From Synechococcus sp. CBW1107 (GTDB lineage Bacteria > Cyanobacteriota > Cyanobacteriia > PCC-6307 > Cyanobiaceae): a stretch of DNA of 64,000 bases. The notes beneath the pieces were generated by a model. The model saw nothing but the letters and a program-made list of their open reading frames with translations. It did no database searches and had not been told where the DNA came from. A program made the position numbers and the translations under genes. The stretch covers positions 2,170,001 through 2,234,000 of the forward strand of contig NZ_CP064908.1 in assembly GCF_015841355.1 (NCBI RefSeq), given 5' to 3'. This document shows, piece by piece, positions 37,188-46,457 of this stretch. The first letter of the stretch is position 1; the number at the start of each line of letters is the position of its first letter.

Positions 37188-37212
37188 AAAAAAGGGTGGC
37201 CCCTGGCCACCC
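37188..37212 (-). terminator. Rho-independent terminator of rpsN
   Basis: On the minus strand GGGTGGCC (complement of 37205-37212) pairs with GGCCACCC (complement of 37194-37201) over a 3-nt loop, followed by six T (37193-37188). A perfect 8-bp GC-rich stem plus T-run. Confidence 0.9.
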
Positions 37213-37243
37213 TCGCGCGTCTGATCGACAGCCCCGGAGCGGC

Positions 37244-37546
37244 TTACCAGCTCGACTTGACCACGCCGGGCAGCAGACCCTTGTGGGCGCGCTCGCGCAG
37301 CTGGTTGCGGCAGAGACCGAAATCGCGATAGAAGCCGCGGGGCTTGCCGGTGGCCCAGCAGCGGTTGCGCACCCGGGTGGGGGCGCTGTTGCGGGGCAGG
37401 TTCTGGATCCTGCGGTGGATCTCCAGGCGCTCCATGGGATCCGCGGCGGCTTCGAAGGACGCCTTGAGGGCAGCACGCTTGAGGGCGAAGCGTTCAACTA
37501 TCTTCTTGCGCTTCACGTCGCGCGCGATCATCGACTTCTTCGCCAT
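37244..37546 (-). CDS. rpsN: 30S ribosomal protein S14
   Basis: A 100-aa S14 of the zinc-free (C-minus) long form used by cyanobacteria and plastids. [20 protein letters not shown] at the N-terminus and [20 protein letters not shown] with [18 protein letters not shown] at the C-terminus are diagnostic. It is a single gene, not in the spc operon, as is usual in cyanobacteria. A strong terminator follows 32 bp downstream. Confidence 0.97.
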   Translation of the reverse strand: MAKKSMIARDVKRKKIVERFALKRAALKASFEAAADPMERLEIHRRIQNLPRNSAPTRVRNRCWATGKPRGFYRDFGLCRNQLRERAHKGLLPGVVKSSW

Positions 37547-37580
37547 GCGGCTGCTGCAATTCGTTCAGTGGGAATCGAGC

Positions 37581-38267
<687 letters not shown>

Positions 38268-38268
38268 C

Positions 38269-39357
38269 TCAGCGGCCGAGCAGCTGCTGCACTGCCGAGA
38301 GCTGGCTGGTGTCCTTGACGATCAGCACCACGCTGAGCCCGACCAGCAGCAGGAAGCCCGACTGCATGAACGCCATCTGCAGGCGGTCGGGCAGGGGCCG
38401 GCCGCGCAGGCCCTCGAGCAGCAGCAGGGCGAACTGGCCGCCATCGAGCAGGGGCAGGGGCAGGGCGTTGAGTACAGCCAGGTTGATCGAGATCAGCGCG
38501 GCGAACACGAACAGGCTGCCGCCGCCCTGGCGGGCCAGGCTGGCGCCCATCTCAACGATCTTCACCGGCCCCGACACCTGGGGAGCGGTTTCACCGAAGT
38601 GGGTGACCAGGGCCACGAAGCCGTCGACGGTGCGGCGGATCAGCTGCACGAAGACACGGTTGGTCTGGTTGAGCAGCTCCAGGGGGCCCCTGGCGGGGCG
38701 GAACACCTCACTGCCGTTGGGCTGCAGCTGAGCGCCGATGCGGCCGATGCCGCTCTGATCGGCGGGGGTGAGCCGCAGGCTGAGGGTTGCGCCGGCGCGC
38801 TCGGCCTGGATCTGCAGGGTGCGTTCGGGGGCGCCCTGGATGTCGGCCACCAGATCGACCACGGCCTGGGAGCCACCACCCACGGGCACGCCGCCGAGGC
38901 TGAGGATGCGGTCGCCGGCCATCAGGCCGGAGGCGGCGGCGGCCTGGCCCGGCTGCACCGCCGCCACCAGCACGCCCGGCGTGGCGCTGAAGCCGGCGGG
39001 CACGCCCACCATCAGCCCCTGCCCGAAGAGCACGGCCCAGGCCAGCAGCAGGTTGGCGATGACGCCGGCGGCGATCACCAAGGCCCGCTGGTGCAGGGGA
39101 CGGTTGCGCAGGAGGTCGGGATCATCGCTGGGGATGTCGCTGTCCTCGTCGTCGTCGGGGAAGGCCACGTAGCCGCCGAGGGGGATCGCCCGCAGGGCGA
39201 ACTGCACGCCGCGGCGCTGGCGTTGCAGCAGGGCCGGACCGAAACCGATCGAGAAGCCGCTGACGCGGATGCCCTGCCAGGTGGCGGCGAAGAAATGGCC
39301 GGCTTCGTGCACCACGATCAGGGCCGCCAGGATCGCCAGTGCCGCAACAACGCCCAT
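38269..39357 (-). CDS. rseP: Site-2-type membrane zinc metalloprotease (RseP family)
   Basis: A 362-aa intramembrane protease. Zinc motif HEAGHFFAA at the N-terminus (first helix), a cyanobacterial cytoplasmic acidic loop (PDDDEDSDIPSDDP), a single PDZ domain (LVAAVQPGQAAAASGLMAGDRIL), and the distal motif NALPLPLLDGGQFALLL (NxxPxPxLDGG). Such proteases cut anti-sigma factors or other membrane proteins. One PDZ and about 360 aa is usual for cyanobacterial members. An antisense open frame covers the gene but is a shadow. Confidence 0.94.
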   Translation of the reverse strand: MGVVAALAILAALIVVHEAGHFFAATWQGIRVSGFSIGFGPALLQRQRRGVQFALRAIPLGGYVAFPDDDEDSDIPSDDPDLLRNRPLHQRALVIAAGVIANLLLAWAVLFGQGLMVGVPAGFSATPGVLVAAVQPGQAAAASGLMAGDRILSLGGVPVGGGSQAVVDLVADIQGAPERTLQIQAERAGATLSLRLTPADQSGIGRIGAQLQPNGSEVFRPARGPLELLNQTNRVFVQLIRRTVDGFVALVTHFGETAPQVSGPVKIVEMGASLARQGGGSLFVFAALISINLAVLNALPLPLLDGGQFALLLLEGLRGRPLPDRLQMAFMQSGFLLLVGLSVVLIVKDTSQLSAVQQLLGR

Positions 39358-39388
39358 TCAGCATCCATGGATTGTGCTGACCATTGTG

Positions 39389-39428
39389 GGTGCTCCCGGC
39401 TGACACCGTTGGTGTACATCCGGGCACC
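39389..39428. other. Nested hairpin between rseP and the binding-protein gene
   Basis: GGTG-CT-CCCGG (39389-39399) pairs with CCGGGCACC (39420-39428) with a 2-nt bulge, and inside it CACC-GTT-GGTG forms a second stem. It lies in the 147-bp divergent intergenic space, about 75 bp before the GTG of the binding-protein gene. It could be a 5'-UTR structure or a protein-binding palindrome. Confidence 0.4.
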
Positions 39429-39504
39429 ATCGGCACCAGGGGATCGGCCTACGGTTCCGCGGCAGCGGTTTTCAGCTGCCTGCCGCTCCCCTGCCGCGCC
39501 ACCC

Positions 39505-40566
39505 GTGCAGCACCGTCCCACTGATCGGGCCACACCTCGGCATGGTCGGTCGGGGGTCTGGCGACTGAGCCTCGTGGTTGTGGCCGTGGCCTCGGCCGGG
39601 GTGCTCAGGTGGCAATGGGGGGAAGGCGCCCTGAACCTGCCCATCGGCCCCTCCCCAGCCGATCGCTACTTCGCCCTGGCCGAGCGCGACGGACTTCCCG
39701 GGGCCCACGGCCTGCGGCTGCGGCTTGATCCGCAGCCCGGCCATCAGGAGGTGGTGGACGCCTACCTGCGGGGGCAGCACTGGCTGGTGCCGATCAGCAC
39801 CGCCGATGCCGTGACCATCTGCTCCCGGCAGCCCAGGCGCTGTCCCACGTTGATCCTGGTGCTGAGCGAATCGGCCGGGGCCGATCAGATCGTGGCGCGG
39901 CCGTGGATCCTCAGCCTCGACGACCTGCGGGGCCGCCGAGTGGCTGTGGGCCGCTCGGCCGTGGGGCGTGATCTGCTGATGCGTGCCCTCGAGCAGGGGG
40001 GCATCGATCCTGCCCAGGTGCGCCTGGTGACGATGCCGATGGCCTCGATGCCGGGCAGTCTGCGCCGGGGTGAGGTGGAGGCCGCCGTGCTCGCCCCTCC
40101 GTACAGCAACGCGGTGAAGAGGCTGGGCCTGGCCCGCACGCTGGAGGACAGCCGCAGCAGGCCTGGTGAGGTGTTGAAGGTGCTGGCCGTGGATCCTGCC
40201 CGCCTGAAGGAGGCCCGACCGGAGCTGGTGCGTCTGCTGCGGGTGTGGCAGGCGGCCCATGGTGCGGCCGCGGCCCAGCCGCGGGAGGCCAGCACCTGGA
40301 TGGGGCAGGCGATCGGCCTCAACGCCACGGGCTTCCAGCGTGCCGAAGCCAGCCTGGTGTACCACCCGCTGGCGCACCAGCTGCCGATGCTGGAGGCCGA
40401 GGGCCTGCTGGCCTGGAACCTCCAGCTGGTTGAGTCGCTGCATCGCGCCCGGGGGTGGGTGGCCGCAGGCCTGCCGAAGCCGGCGGTGGATGCCTCGCTG
40501 GTCCGGGAGGCGCTGCAGACGCCGCAGGCTCAGCCCTCGCTCACCAGTTCCGTGGCACCGAAGTAG
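39505..40566 (+). CDS. Periplasmic substrate-binding protein (NMT1/SsuA-like)
   Basis: A 353-aa ABC-type solute-binding protein with a basic N-terminus and one hydrophobic stretch (LSLVVVAVASAGVL, about residues 20-35), a signal peptide or anchor without a lipobox. The body has the type II binding-protein pattern: ADRYFALAERDGL, QHWLVPISTADAVTICSR, LDDLRGRRVAVGRSAVGRDLL, EAAVLAPPYSNAVKRLGLA and LVRLLRVWQAAH. Relatives bind nitrate, sulfonates or thiamine precursors; the ligand is unknown here. No permease or ATPase gene is adjacent. GTG 39505 is the best start I see, without a clear ribosome site. Its end overlaps convergent serS by 37 bp. Confidence 0.75.
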   Translation: MQHRPTDRATPRHGRSGVWRLSLVVVAVASAGVLRWQWGEGALNLPIGPSPADRYFALAERDGLPGAHGLRLRLDPQPGHQEVVDAYLRGQHWLVPISTADAVTICSRQPRRCPTLILVLSESAGADQIVARPWILSLDDLRGRRVAVGRSAVGRDLLMRALEQGGIDPAQVRLVTMPMASMPGSLRRGEVEAAVLAPPYSNAVKRLGLARTLEDSRSRPGEVLKVLAVDPARLKEARPELVRLLRVWQAAHGAAAAQPREASTWMGQAIGLNATGFQRAEASLVYHPLAHQLPMLEAEGLLAWNLQLVESLHRARGWVAAGLPKPAVDASLVREALQTPQAQPSLTSSVAPK

Positions 40567-41822
40567 GGCACCAGGGCCTGGGGGAGGCGCACGCGGCCGT
40601 CGGCCTGCTGGCCGGTTTCGAGCAGGGCGGCCATGGTGCGGCCCACCGCCAGACCGCTGCCGTTGAGGGTGTGCAGCAGGCGGGTCTTCCTGCCGTCCTT
40701 GAAGCGGATCGAGGCGCGCCGCGCCTGGAACTCGCCGCAGGTGCTGCAGCTGGAGATCTCGCGGTAGGCGCCGGCGCCGGGCAGCCATACTTCGAGATCG
40801 AAGGTGCGGGTGGCCGAAAAGCCCAGATCACCGCAACAGAGATCGAGCACCCGGTAGGGCAGCTCGAGGGCCTGCAGGATCGCCTCGGCGTCGGCGGTGA
40901 GCTGGGCGTGGGCCGCCTCCGAGTCGTCCGGATGGCAGAACCAGTACAACTCGACTTTGTTGAACTGGTGCAGGCGGATCAGGCCGCGGGTGTCGCGGCC
41001 GTAGGAGCCGGCTTCGCGGCGGAAGCAGGGGGTGTAGGCGGCGTACTTGAGGGGCAGTTGCTCAGCCGCAAGAATCTCGTCGCGGTGGAACGAGGTGAGC
41101 GGCACCTCGGCGGTGGGGGTGAGCCAGAGGTCGTCGTCGGAGCAGCGGAAGCTCTCCTCGGCGAACTTGGGCAGCTGGCCGGAGGCGGTGAGGCTGGCGC
41201 TGTTGACCAGGATCGGCGGCAGCACCTCGCGGTAGCCGCGGCTGGCGTGCTGATCGAGCATGAAGCTGATCAGGGCCCGCTCCAGCCGGGCGCCCGCTCC
41301 GAGCAGGGTCACGAAGCGGCTCTGGGCGATGCGCACCGAGCGCTCGCTGTCGATCAGGCCGAGGCGTTCGGCGATCTGCCAGTGCTCCTCGAGGGGCGGC
41401 TCACCGGCCAGCGGCTGGCGGGATGTGCCCCAGCGCCGCCGCTCCACGTTCTCGGCTTCACCGGCCCCATCGGGGCAGTGGGGGGAGGGCAGGTTGGGGA
41501 AGGCGAGCAGTTGCTCCAGCAGACGGGCTTCGAGGGATTTCTCCTCCTCCTCGAGCACCGCCACCTGCTGCTTGATGGTGTTGCCCCGGTCGCGCAGGGC
41601 CTGCACCTCGGGGCTGTGGGGCGCTTCACCGCTGCGGATGAGCTCCCCCACCTGGCGGCCGATGCGGTTGCCTTCGGCCTGCAGGTCGCTGCGCTGTTGC
41701 TCCAGGTCGCGCTCCTGGCGGGCGACCAGCTGCAGGGCGGTGAGATCGAGAGCCATGCCCCGACGCCCGAGCTGCTCGACGATCAGCTCGGGGTTGTCGC
41801 GCAGCAGGCGCTGATCCAGCAC
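40530..41822 (-). CDS. serS: Seryl-tRNA synthetase
   Basis: A 430-aa class II synthetase. It has an N-terminal antiparallel coiled-coil arm (about residues 30-100, RQERDLEQQRSDLQAEGNRI) and the catalytic core with motif 1 (HASRGYREVLPPILVN), motif 2 (YTPCFRREAGSYGRDTRG) and motif 3 (LNGSGLAVGRTMAALLE). ATG 41822 gives MLDQRLLRDNPELI, the family start. The end is convergent with the binding-protein gene. Confidence 0.97.
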   Translation of the reverse strand: MLDQRLLRDNPELIVEQLGRRGMALDLTALQLVARQERDLEQQRSDLQAEGNRIGRQVGELIRSGEAPHSPEVQALRDRGNTIKQQVAVLEEEEKSLEARLLEQLLAFPNLPSPHCPDGAGEAENVERRRWGTSRQPLAGEPPLEEHWQIAERLGLIDSERSVRIAQSRFVTLLGAGARLERALISFMLDQHASRGYREVLPPILVNSASLTASGQLPKFAEESFRCSDDDLWLTPTAEVPLTSFHRDEILAAEQLPLKYAAYTPCFRREAGSYGRDTRGLIRLHQFNKVELYWFCHPDDSEAAHAQLTADAEAILQALELPYRVLDLCCGDLGFSATRTFDLEVWLPGAGAYREISSCSTCGEFQARRASIRFKDGRKTRLLHTLNGSGLAVGRTMAALLETGQQADGRVRLPQALVPYFGATELVSEG

Positions 41823-41874
41823 GGCTCCAGGTGCAAGGGCGCGTGCAGCCTACGGGCCGGAGATGGCCTCGTCT

Positions 41875-42168
41875 TCAGAGGACCTGCACCACTTCGTTGA
41901 CCTCGGGAATCGCCTCGCGCAGCTTGCGCTCGATGCCCATCTTGAGGGTCATGGTGCTGCTGGGGCAGCTGCCGCAGGCGCCCTGCAGACGCACCTTCAC
42001 GGTGGGGCCGTCGATCTCGACGATCTCGACGTTGCCGCCGTCGGCCATCAGATAAGGACGGAGCTCATCGAGCACACGCTCGACGTTCTCGATCGTGAGG
42101 GCGCGAGGGTCGCTGATGGCGGCCTCGGAGCCGGCGGTGGTTTCCGTGCTGGCGGTCTCGGTGCTCAT
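41875..42168 (-). CDS. nfu: NifU C-terminal-domain (Nfu) Fe-S scaffold
   Basis: A 97-aa protein that carries a [4Fe-4S] cluster as a dimer and passes it to targets such as photosystem I. The core [20 protein letters not shown] and the cluster-binding [18 protein letters not shown] (CxxC) are complete. The first 25 residues are Ser/Thr/Glu-rich. It lies 52 bp after serS start on the same strand side and is divergent from lepA (125 bp). Confidence 0.94.
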   Translation of the reverse strand: MSTETASTETTAGSEAAISDPRALTIENVERVLDELRPYLMADGGNVEIVEIDGPTVKVRLQGACGSCPSSTMTLKMGIERKLREAIPEVNEVVQVL

Positions 42169-42293
42169 GGCTCAGGGGCGGACGGGGTGTGCGCTGAGCT
42201 TAGGAACCGGGCCGGGAGGCTGCCTCGTTGCCGGCGAGGTTCCACCGCTTCATCCCTAGGATCGGCTTTCCAGATTGCCCCTTGAACGGGACC

Positions 42294-44102
42294 ATGACCG
42301 ACGTTCCCGTTCAGCGGATCCGCAACTTCTGCATCATTGCCCACATCGACCACGGTAAATCGACCCTGGCCGACCGGCTGCTGCAGGACACCGGAACGGT
42401 GGCGGCGCGCGACATGCAGGCCCAGTTCCTCGACAACATGGAGCTGGAGCGGGAGCGGGGGATCACGATCAAGCTCCAGGCCGCGCGGATGGAGTACACC
42501 GCGGCCGATGGCGAGACGTACATCCTCAACCTGATCGACACGCCGGGCCATGTGGACTTCTCCTATGAGGTGAGCCGCAGCCTGCAGGCCTGTGAAGGCG
42601 CTCTGCTGGTGGTGGATGCCAGCCAGGGGGTGGAGGCGCAGACGCTGGCGAATGTGTATCTGGCGCTGGAGAATGATCTGGAGATCATTCCGGTGCTCAA
42701 CAAGATCGATCTGCCCGGCGCCGATCCGGAGCGGATCAAGGAGGAGATCGAGGCGATCATCGGGCTCGACACCTCGAAGGCGATCGATTGCTCCGCCAAG
42801 ACGGGCCTGGGCATCCCCGAGATCCTCGAAGCGATCGTGGAGCGGGTGCCGGCACCGCCCGACCGCGTGAACGAACAGCTGCGCGCCCTGATCTTCGACT
42901 CGTACTACGACCCCTACCGGGGCGTGATCGTGTATTTCCGGGTGATCAGCGGCCAGGTGGCCCGCAAGGACAAGGTGCTGCTGATGGCCAGCAAGACCAC
43001 CTACGAACTCGATGAAGTGGGGGTGATGGCGCCCGACCAGCGCCAGGTGGAGAGCCTCCATGCCGGCGAGGTGGGCTACCTGTCGGCGTCGATCAAGGCG
43101 GTGGCCGACGCGCGGGTGGGCGACACGATCACCCTGGTGGCCGATCCGGTGAGCGAGCCGCTGCCGGGCTACACCGAGGCCAAGCCGATGGTGTTCTGCG
43201 GCCTGTTCCCCACCGACGCCGACCAGTACCCCGATCTGCGCGAGGCGCTCGACAAGCTCAAGCTCTCCGATGCGGCGCTGAAGTATGAACCGGAAACCAG
43301 CAGCGCCATGGGCTTCGGCTTCCGCTGCGGCTTCCTGGGGCTGCTGCACATGGAGATCGTGCAGGAACGGCTGGAGCGGGAGTACGACCTCGACCTGATC
43401 GTGACGGCCCCCTCGGTGATCTACCGGGTGAACATGATCGACGGCAGCACGCAGATGGTGGACAACCCCGCCACCCTGCCGGATCCGCAGAAGCGGGAAT
43501 CGATCGAAGAGCCCTATGTGAAGCTGGAGATCTATACGCCCAACAGCTACAACGGCACCCTGATGGAGCTGTGCCAGGAGCGGCGGGGTGAGTTCATCGA
43601 CATGAAGTACATCACCACCGATCGGGTGACGCTGCACTACGAGATGCCGCTGGCGGAAGTGGTGACGGATTTCTTTGATCAGATGAAGAGCCGCACCAAG
43701 GGCTATGCCTCGATGGAATACAGCCTGATCGGCTATCGCAAGAACGAACTGGTGCGCCTCGATGTGCTGATCAACAGCGAGAAGGCCGATCCGCTCACCA
43801 CGATCGTGCACCGCGACAAGGCCTACAACGTGGGCAAGGGCCTGGTGGAGAAGCTCAAGGAACTCATCCCCAGGCAGCAGTTCAAGATCCCGATCCAGGC
43901 TTCGATCGGCAGCCGCATCATCGCCAGCGAAAGCATCAGCGCCATCCGCAAGGATGTGCTGGCCAAGTGCTACGGCGGCGACATCTCCCGCAAGAAGAAG
44001 CTGCTGAAGAAGCAGGCGAAGGGCAAGAAGCGCATGAAGGCCATGGGCAAGGTGGATGTGCCCCAGGAAGCCTTCATGGCGGTGCTGAAGCTGAATCAGT
44101 AG
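42294..44102 (+). CDS. lepA: Elongation factor 4
   Basis: A 602-aa ribosomal GTPase that back-translocates or rescues stalled ribosomes. G1 [16 protein letters not shown]2/switch region [13 protein letters not shown]3 [13 protein letters not shown]4 NKIDLPGAD; then EF-G domain II/III/V parallels and the LepA-specific C-terminal domain ([21 protein letters not shown] minus ends, and a Lys-rich tail [16 protein letters not shown]). Start [13 protein letters not shown] at 42294 is preferred over an upstream extension. It ends just before the toxin-antitoxin patch. Confidence 0.97.
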   Translation: MTDVPVQRIRNFCIIAHIDHGKSTLADRLLQDTGTVAARDMQAQFLDNMELERERGITIKLQAARMEYTAADGETYILNLIDTPGHVDFSYEVSRSLQACEGALLVVDASQGVEAQTLANVYLALENDLEIIPVLNKIDLPGADPERIKEEIEAIIGLDTSKAIDCSAKTGLGIPEILEAIVERVPAPPDRVNEQLRALIFDSYYDPYRGVIVYFRVISGQVARKDKVLLMASKTTYELDEVGVMAPDQRQVESLHAGEVGYLSASIKAVADARVGDTITLVADPVSEPLPGYTEAKPMVFCGLFPTDADQYPDLREALDKLKLSDAALKYEPETSSAMGFGFRCGFLGLLHMEIVQERLEREYDLDLIVTAPSVIYRVNMIDGSTQMVDNPATLPDPQKRESIEEPYVKLEIYTPNSYNGTLMELCQERRGEFIDMKYITTDRVTLHYEMPLAEVVTDFFDQMKSRTKGYASMEYSLIGYRKNELVRLDVLINSEKADPLTTIVHRDKAYNVGKGLVEKLKELIPRQQFKIPIQASIGSRIIASESISAIRKDVLAKCYGGDISRKKKLLKKQAKGKKRMKAMGKVDVPQEAFMAVLKLNQ

Positions 44103-44111
44103 GGCTGCCGC

Positions 44112-44216
44112 TCAATCCGTGAGGCAAGCCAGATCGAGCGCAGCGGGAAGGCCCGGCAGCGGCTCGGAGCCAGGCACGGCGGCAAACCAGGCGAAGGCCA
44201 CCGAAGCGTCCACCAC
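44112..44216 (-). pseudogene. Remnant of a VapC-type PIN toxin
   Basis: 34 codons: VVDASVAFAWFAAVPGSEP is the N-terminus of a PIN domain with the first catalytic Asp, followed directly by LPAALDLACLTD, which resembles the C-terminal PIN strand. About 80-90 residues between, including the other acidic residues, are missing, so an internal deletion has removed the active site. It lies downstream of, and just after, a 45-codon ORF that could be its former antitoxin. Confidence 0.6.
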
Positions 44217-44229
44217 CCAGGGACCTGAT

Positions 44230-44367
44230 TCAGCGGCTATCGCGGTCCTCGCGGATCAGGGCCGCCACGTCAAGGCTGCGGCCCGCTGCCGGTGTGGTGG
44301 CCCGCAGACGAGCCAGCTGCCGAATCAGGAGCTGCGCCATGGCGCCTCTGGGATTGCTATCAGTCAT
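44230..44367 (-). CDS. Possible 45-aa antitoxin of the vapC remnant
   Basis: A short frame starting MTDSNPRGAMAQLLIRQLA and ending ALIREDRDSR, followed within 14 bp by the PIN remnant. ALIREDRD resembles the C-terminal end of short antitoxins that precede VapC genes. The N-terminal DNA-binding part is not convincing. It may be a truncated partner left behind by the decay of the toxin. Confidence 0.4.
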   Translation of the reverse strand: MTDSNPRGAMAQLLIRQLARLRATTPAAGRSLDVAALIREDRDSR

Positions 44368-44385
44368 TGATAGCGCCGAGCTGAA

Positions 44386-44580
44386 TCAGTAGAGCTGGCG
44401 GTGACGCGGGGGTGGTCCGATCTGGGTCTCCGAGCCGCCCATGATGACCATGCGGCGTGAGCGTTCCCGCTCGATCAGGGCCTTGAGGGCCTCGCGGATC
44501 AGCTGGCTGCGCTCCCTGATGCCGCTGAGGCCTGTGGCTTCACTGAGCAGATCGTCGTCGAGGGTGAGTGTGGTGCGCAT
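44386..44580 (-). CDS. VapB-family antitoxin (no intact partner)
   Basis: A 64-aa protein: MRTTLTLDDDLLSEATGL is the N-terminal ribbon-helix-helix, RSQLIREALKALIERERSRR the long helix, and GGSETQIGPPPRH the toxin-binding tail. This is the DUF2191/VapB pattern. Start set at MRTTLTLDDD; an upstream extension to 44742 is unlikely. No intact VapC follows; only the 44112-44367 remnants lie downstream on the strand. A close paralogue lies at 45539-45730. Confidence 0.85.
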   Translation of the reverse strand: MRTTLTLDDDLLSEATGLSGIRERSQLIREALKALIERERSRRMVIMGGSETQIGPPPRHRQLY

Positions 44581-44785
44581 GCCTGAGTTTGAAGCCGCGA
44601 CGTGCGACGCAAGACCTGACAGTCCGGGTCGAGCAATTTCGTTACGGTCAGGTTCAGCAGGCGGACGGTCGATGACGCTGGCCCAGCCACTCCCCTCTCC
44701 GGCCCTGCAGCTGCTGCAGCTGCCCTGGGATCTACGGCTCAACCCAGATCACTCCTAGGACGTCTGAGAGGAGCAGACTGGCTCG

Positions 44786-45205
44786 ATGGCTGACCGCTCC
44801 GCCGACTGGCTGAATCAGGCCCTGCGGGACCTCGAGCAGGCCGAGGCCTCCATGCAAGCCGATCGGCATGAATGGGCCTGCTTTGCCGCCCATCAGGCCA
44901 CCGAGAAGTCGCTCAAAGCCTTGAATATGGCCCTGGGCCAACAGGTCTGGGGACACACCCTCACTCGGATCTGGGCTGAAGTGCCCGGCAAGGATGAGCT
45001 GCAACCACCTCCACCGGAAGCGCTTGAGGACAGGCTTCGCTTGCTGGATGGTTTCTACATCCCCACCCGCTATCCGGACAGCTATCCGGACGGCACCCCG
45101 GGTGAACATTTCGGCAGACTGCAGAGCGAGCAGGGCCTGTTCCATGCCACAGCGATCATCGAGTGGGTCCGTGCTGCGCTGGCCCAGTTCCGAGAGCGTG
45201 CTTGA
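44786..45205 (+). CDS. HEPN-domain protein (toxin-like partner)
   Basis: A 139-aa all-helical HEPN protein. SADWLNQALRDLEQAEASM and WACFAAHQATEKSLKALNM are helices 1-2, and FYIPTRYPDSYPDG is the family's conserved loop. HEPN proteins paired with MNT nucleotidyltransferases act as RNase-type toxins. I do not see the classic Rx4-6H catalytic motif, as in many members with the YIPTRYPD loop, so activity is uncertain. The 3' end overlaps the MNT gene by 35 bp in another frame. Confidence 0.88.
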   Translation: MADRSADWLNQALRDLEQAEASMQADRHEWACFAAHQATEKSLKALNMALGQQVWGHTLTRIWAEVPGKDELQPPPPEALEDRLRLLDGFYIPTRYPDSYPDGTPGEHFGRLQSEQGLFHATAIIEWVRAALAQFRERA

Positions 45206-45506
45206 GGCGGCGGGCCGGTGGGCCCAGCGCCAGGCGGCGGCCCAACCGGAGCTGGAGGGCGTGGGTGTCTTCGGCTCCTACGGGCGCGGCGATGCCGGTG
45301 TGGGCAGCGACCTGGATCTGCTGCTGGTGCTGCGGCAGTGCGAGCTGCCGATCTGGGAGAGGCTGCGGCCCTGGGACACGGCCGATCTTCCGCTGGCGAC
45401 GGATCTGCTCGTCTACAGCCGCAAGGAGTGGGAAAGTCTCCCCCAATGGAACCCGAAGCTGGCGGCAACGCTTGAGCGGGACCTGCGCTGGCTGATCGCT
45501 CCGTAG
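45171..45506 (+). CDS. MNT-type minimal nucleotidyltransferase (antitoxin)
   Basis: A 111-aa protein with the nucleotidyltransferase signature GVFGSYGRGDAGVGSDLDLL (GSxGRG...SDxDL) and a later Asp in LATDLLVYSRKEW. MntA-type partners AMPylate HEPN toxins to silence them. The start is likely GTG 45171 or 45198. The overlap with the HEPN gene implies co-translation. HEPN first and MNT second is the usual order. Confidence 0.87.
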   Translation: MLRWPSSESVLEAAGRWAQRQAAAQPELEGVGVFGSYGRGDAGVGSDLDLLLVLRQCELPIWERLRPWDTADLPLATDLLVYSRKEWESLPQWNPKLAATLERDLRWLIAP

Positions 45507-45538
45507 CCCTGGTCAAGCTCAGGTGTTGAGCCTGAAAT

Positions 45539-45730
45539 TCAGTAGGACGGGCGACGGGGGGTGGTTCCGAGCTGGGGCTCGGAACCACCGAGTTCTGCTA
45601 ACCGATGGGCACTTTCTCGTTGCACGAGGGCTTTGAGCGCTTCGCGGACCAGCTGGGTGCGCTCGTTGATGCCACTGAGCTGCTGAGCCTGGCTGAGGAG
45701 GTCGTCGTCGAGCTTGAGAGTGATGCGCAT
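45539..45730 (-). CDS. VapB-family antitoxin, second copy (no partner)
   Basis: A 63-aa paralogue of the 44386 antitoxin: MRITLKLDDDLLSQAQQL, then RTQLVREALKALVQRESAHR and GGSEPQLGTTPRR. Roughly 60% of positions match by eye. No VapC lies downstream; the HEPN/MNT pair on the other strand ends 32 bp away. The upstream 196 bp to the pilin operon hold nothing recognisable. Confidence 0.83.
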   Translation of the reverse strand: MRITLKLDDDLLSQAQQLSGINERTQLVREALKALVQRESAHRLAELGGSEPQLGTTPRRPSY

Positions 45731-45926
45731 GCCCCATTTTGAGCCGCTGAGCCCGGCGACACATGCAGAAATGGCGGTGCATCCGCCAGAAAGGCTGAGC
45801 TTTTGGATGTGCTGATCGCACCTGTGCAACGTTTGTTGAAGCCATCACCCCAGCTCCGCTGAATCTGGTGCGCCAGCCCGCCCTGGCTGGGAACGCTTGG
45901 GATGTCGTGGATTGAGGAGTCCGCCA

Positions 45927-46457
45927 ATGGCGGTTCCATGGACGGCTCGACGCTGTCGGGCCCAGGGGACCTGGCGCAGACAAGCGCCGGAGGCTGAGCA
46001 GGGTTTCCTGCTGCCGCTGGCGTTCGGAGTGGCGCTGGTGTTGATGCTGAGTGCGCTGTCGGTGCAGACGGTGGCGCTTCAGGGCAGCCGGCTGGCGGCC
46101 GCGGAGCTGGAGCAGCGCCAGTTGGAGGACGCGCTGGCGTCGGCGGCGGAGCAGGTGGCGAGCCGCCTGAGTGGTGAGCACGCCTGCCTGCTGCCCCTGG
46201 CCTCCAGTGCCTGGATCACGCCGGTGCCCGGCTGCGGCGCGGGGCTGGATCCGGGCACTCTGCTGAGCGGACGGGTGGGTGAGAGCGACTACCGGCTGGT
46301 GTCGTGGACTCCGGGGCTGCCCGGAGCGGCGGGGCCTCCGGGTGAACTGCGGCTGGAACTGAGCCAGGGGGCTGTGCAGCGGTTGTACGCGCTGGAGCTG
46401 GCGGGGGAGGCCCCGCAGCCCCTGCATGTGGCGGGTCTGCGGGGGATGGGGCGATGA
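45927..46457 (+). CDS. PilX-like minor pilin component (left operon)
   Basis: A 176-aa protein with a basic leader ending in EAEQG and a following FLLPLAFGVALVLMLSALSV hydrophobic helix, then an amphipathic region. PilX-type proteins lack the Glu5 of true pilins, as here. GAGGAG eight bases before ATG 45927 supports the start. It opens a four-gene operon in which every junction overlaps. The right-hand operon begins with a similar but much longer protein. Confidence 0.7.
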   Translation: MAVPWTARRCRAQGTWRRQAPEAEQGFLLPLAFGVALVLMLSALSVQTVALQGSRLAAAELEQRQLEDALASAAEQVASRLSGEHACLLPLASSAWITPVPGCGAGLDPGTLLSGRVGESDYRLVSWTPGLPGAAGPPGELRLELSQGAVQRLYALELAGEAPQPLHVAGLRGMGR

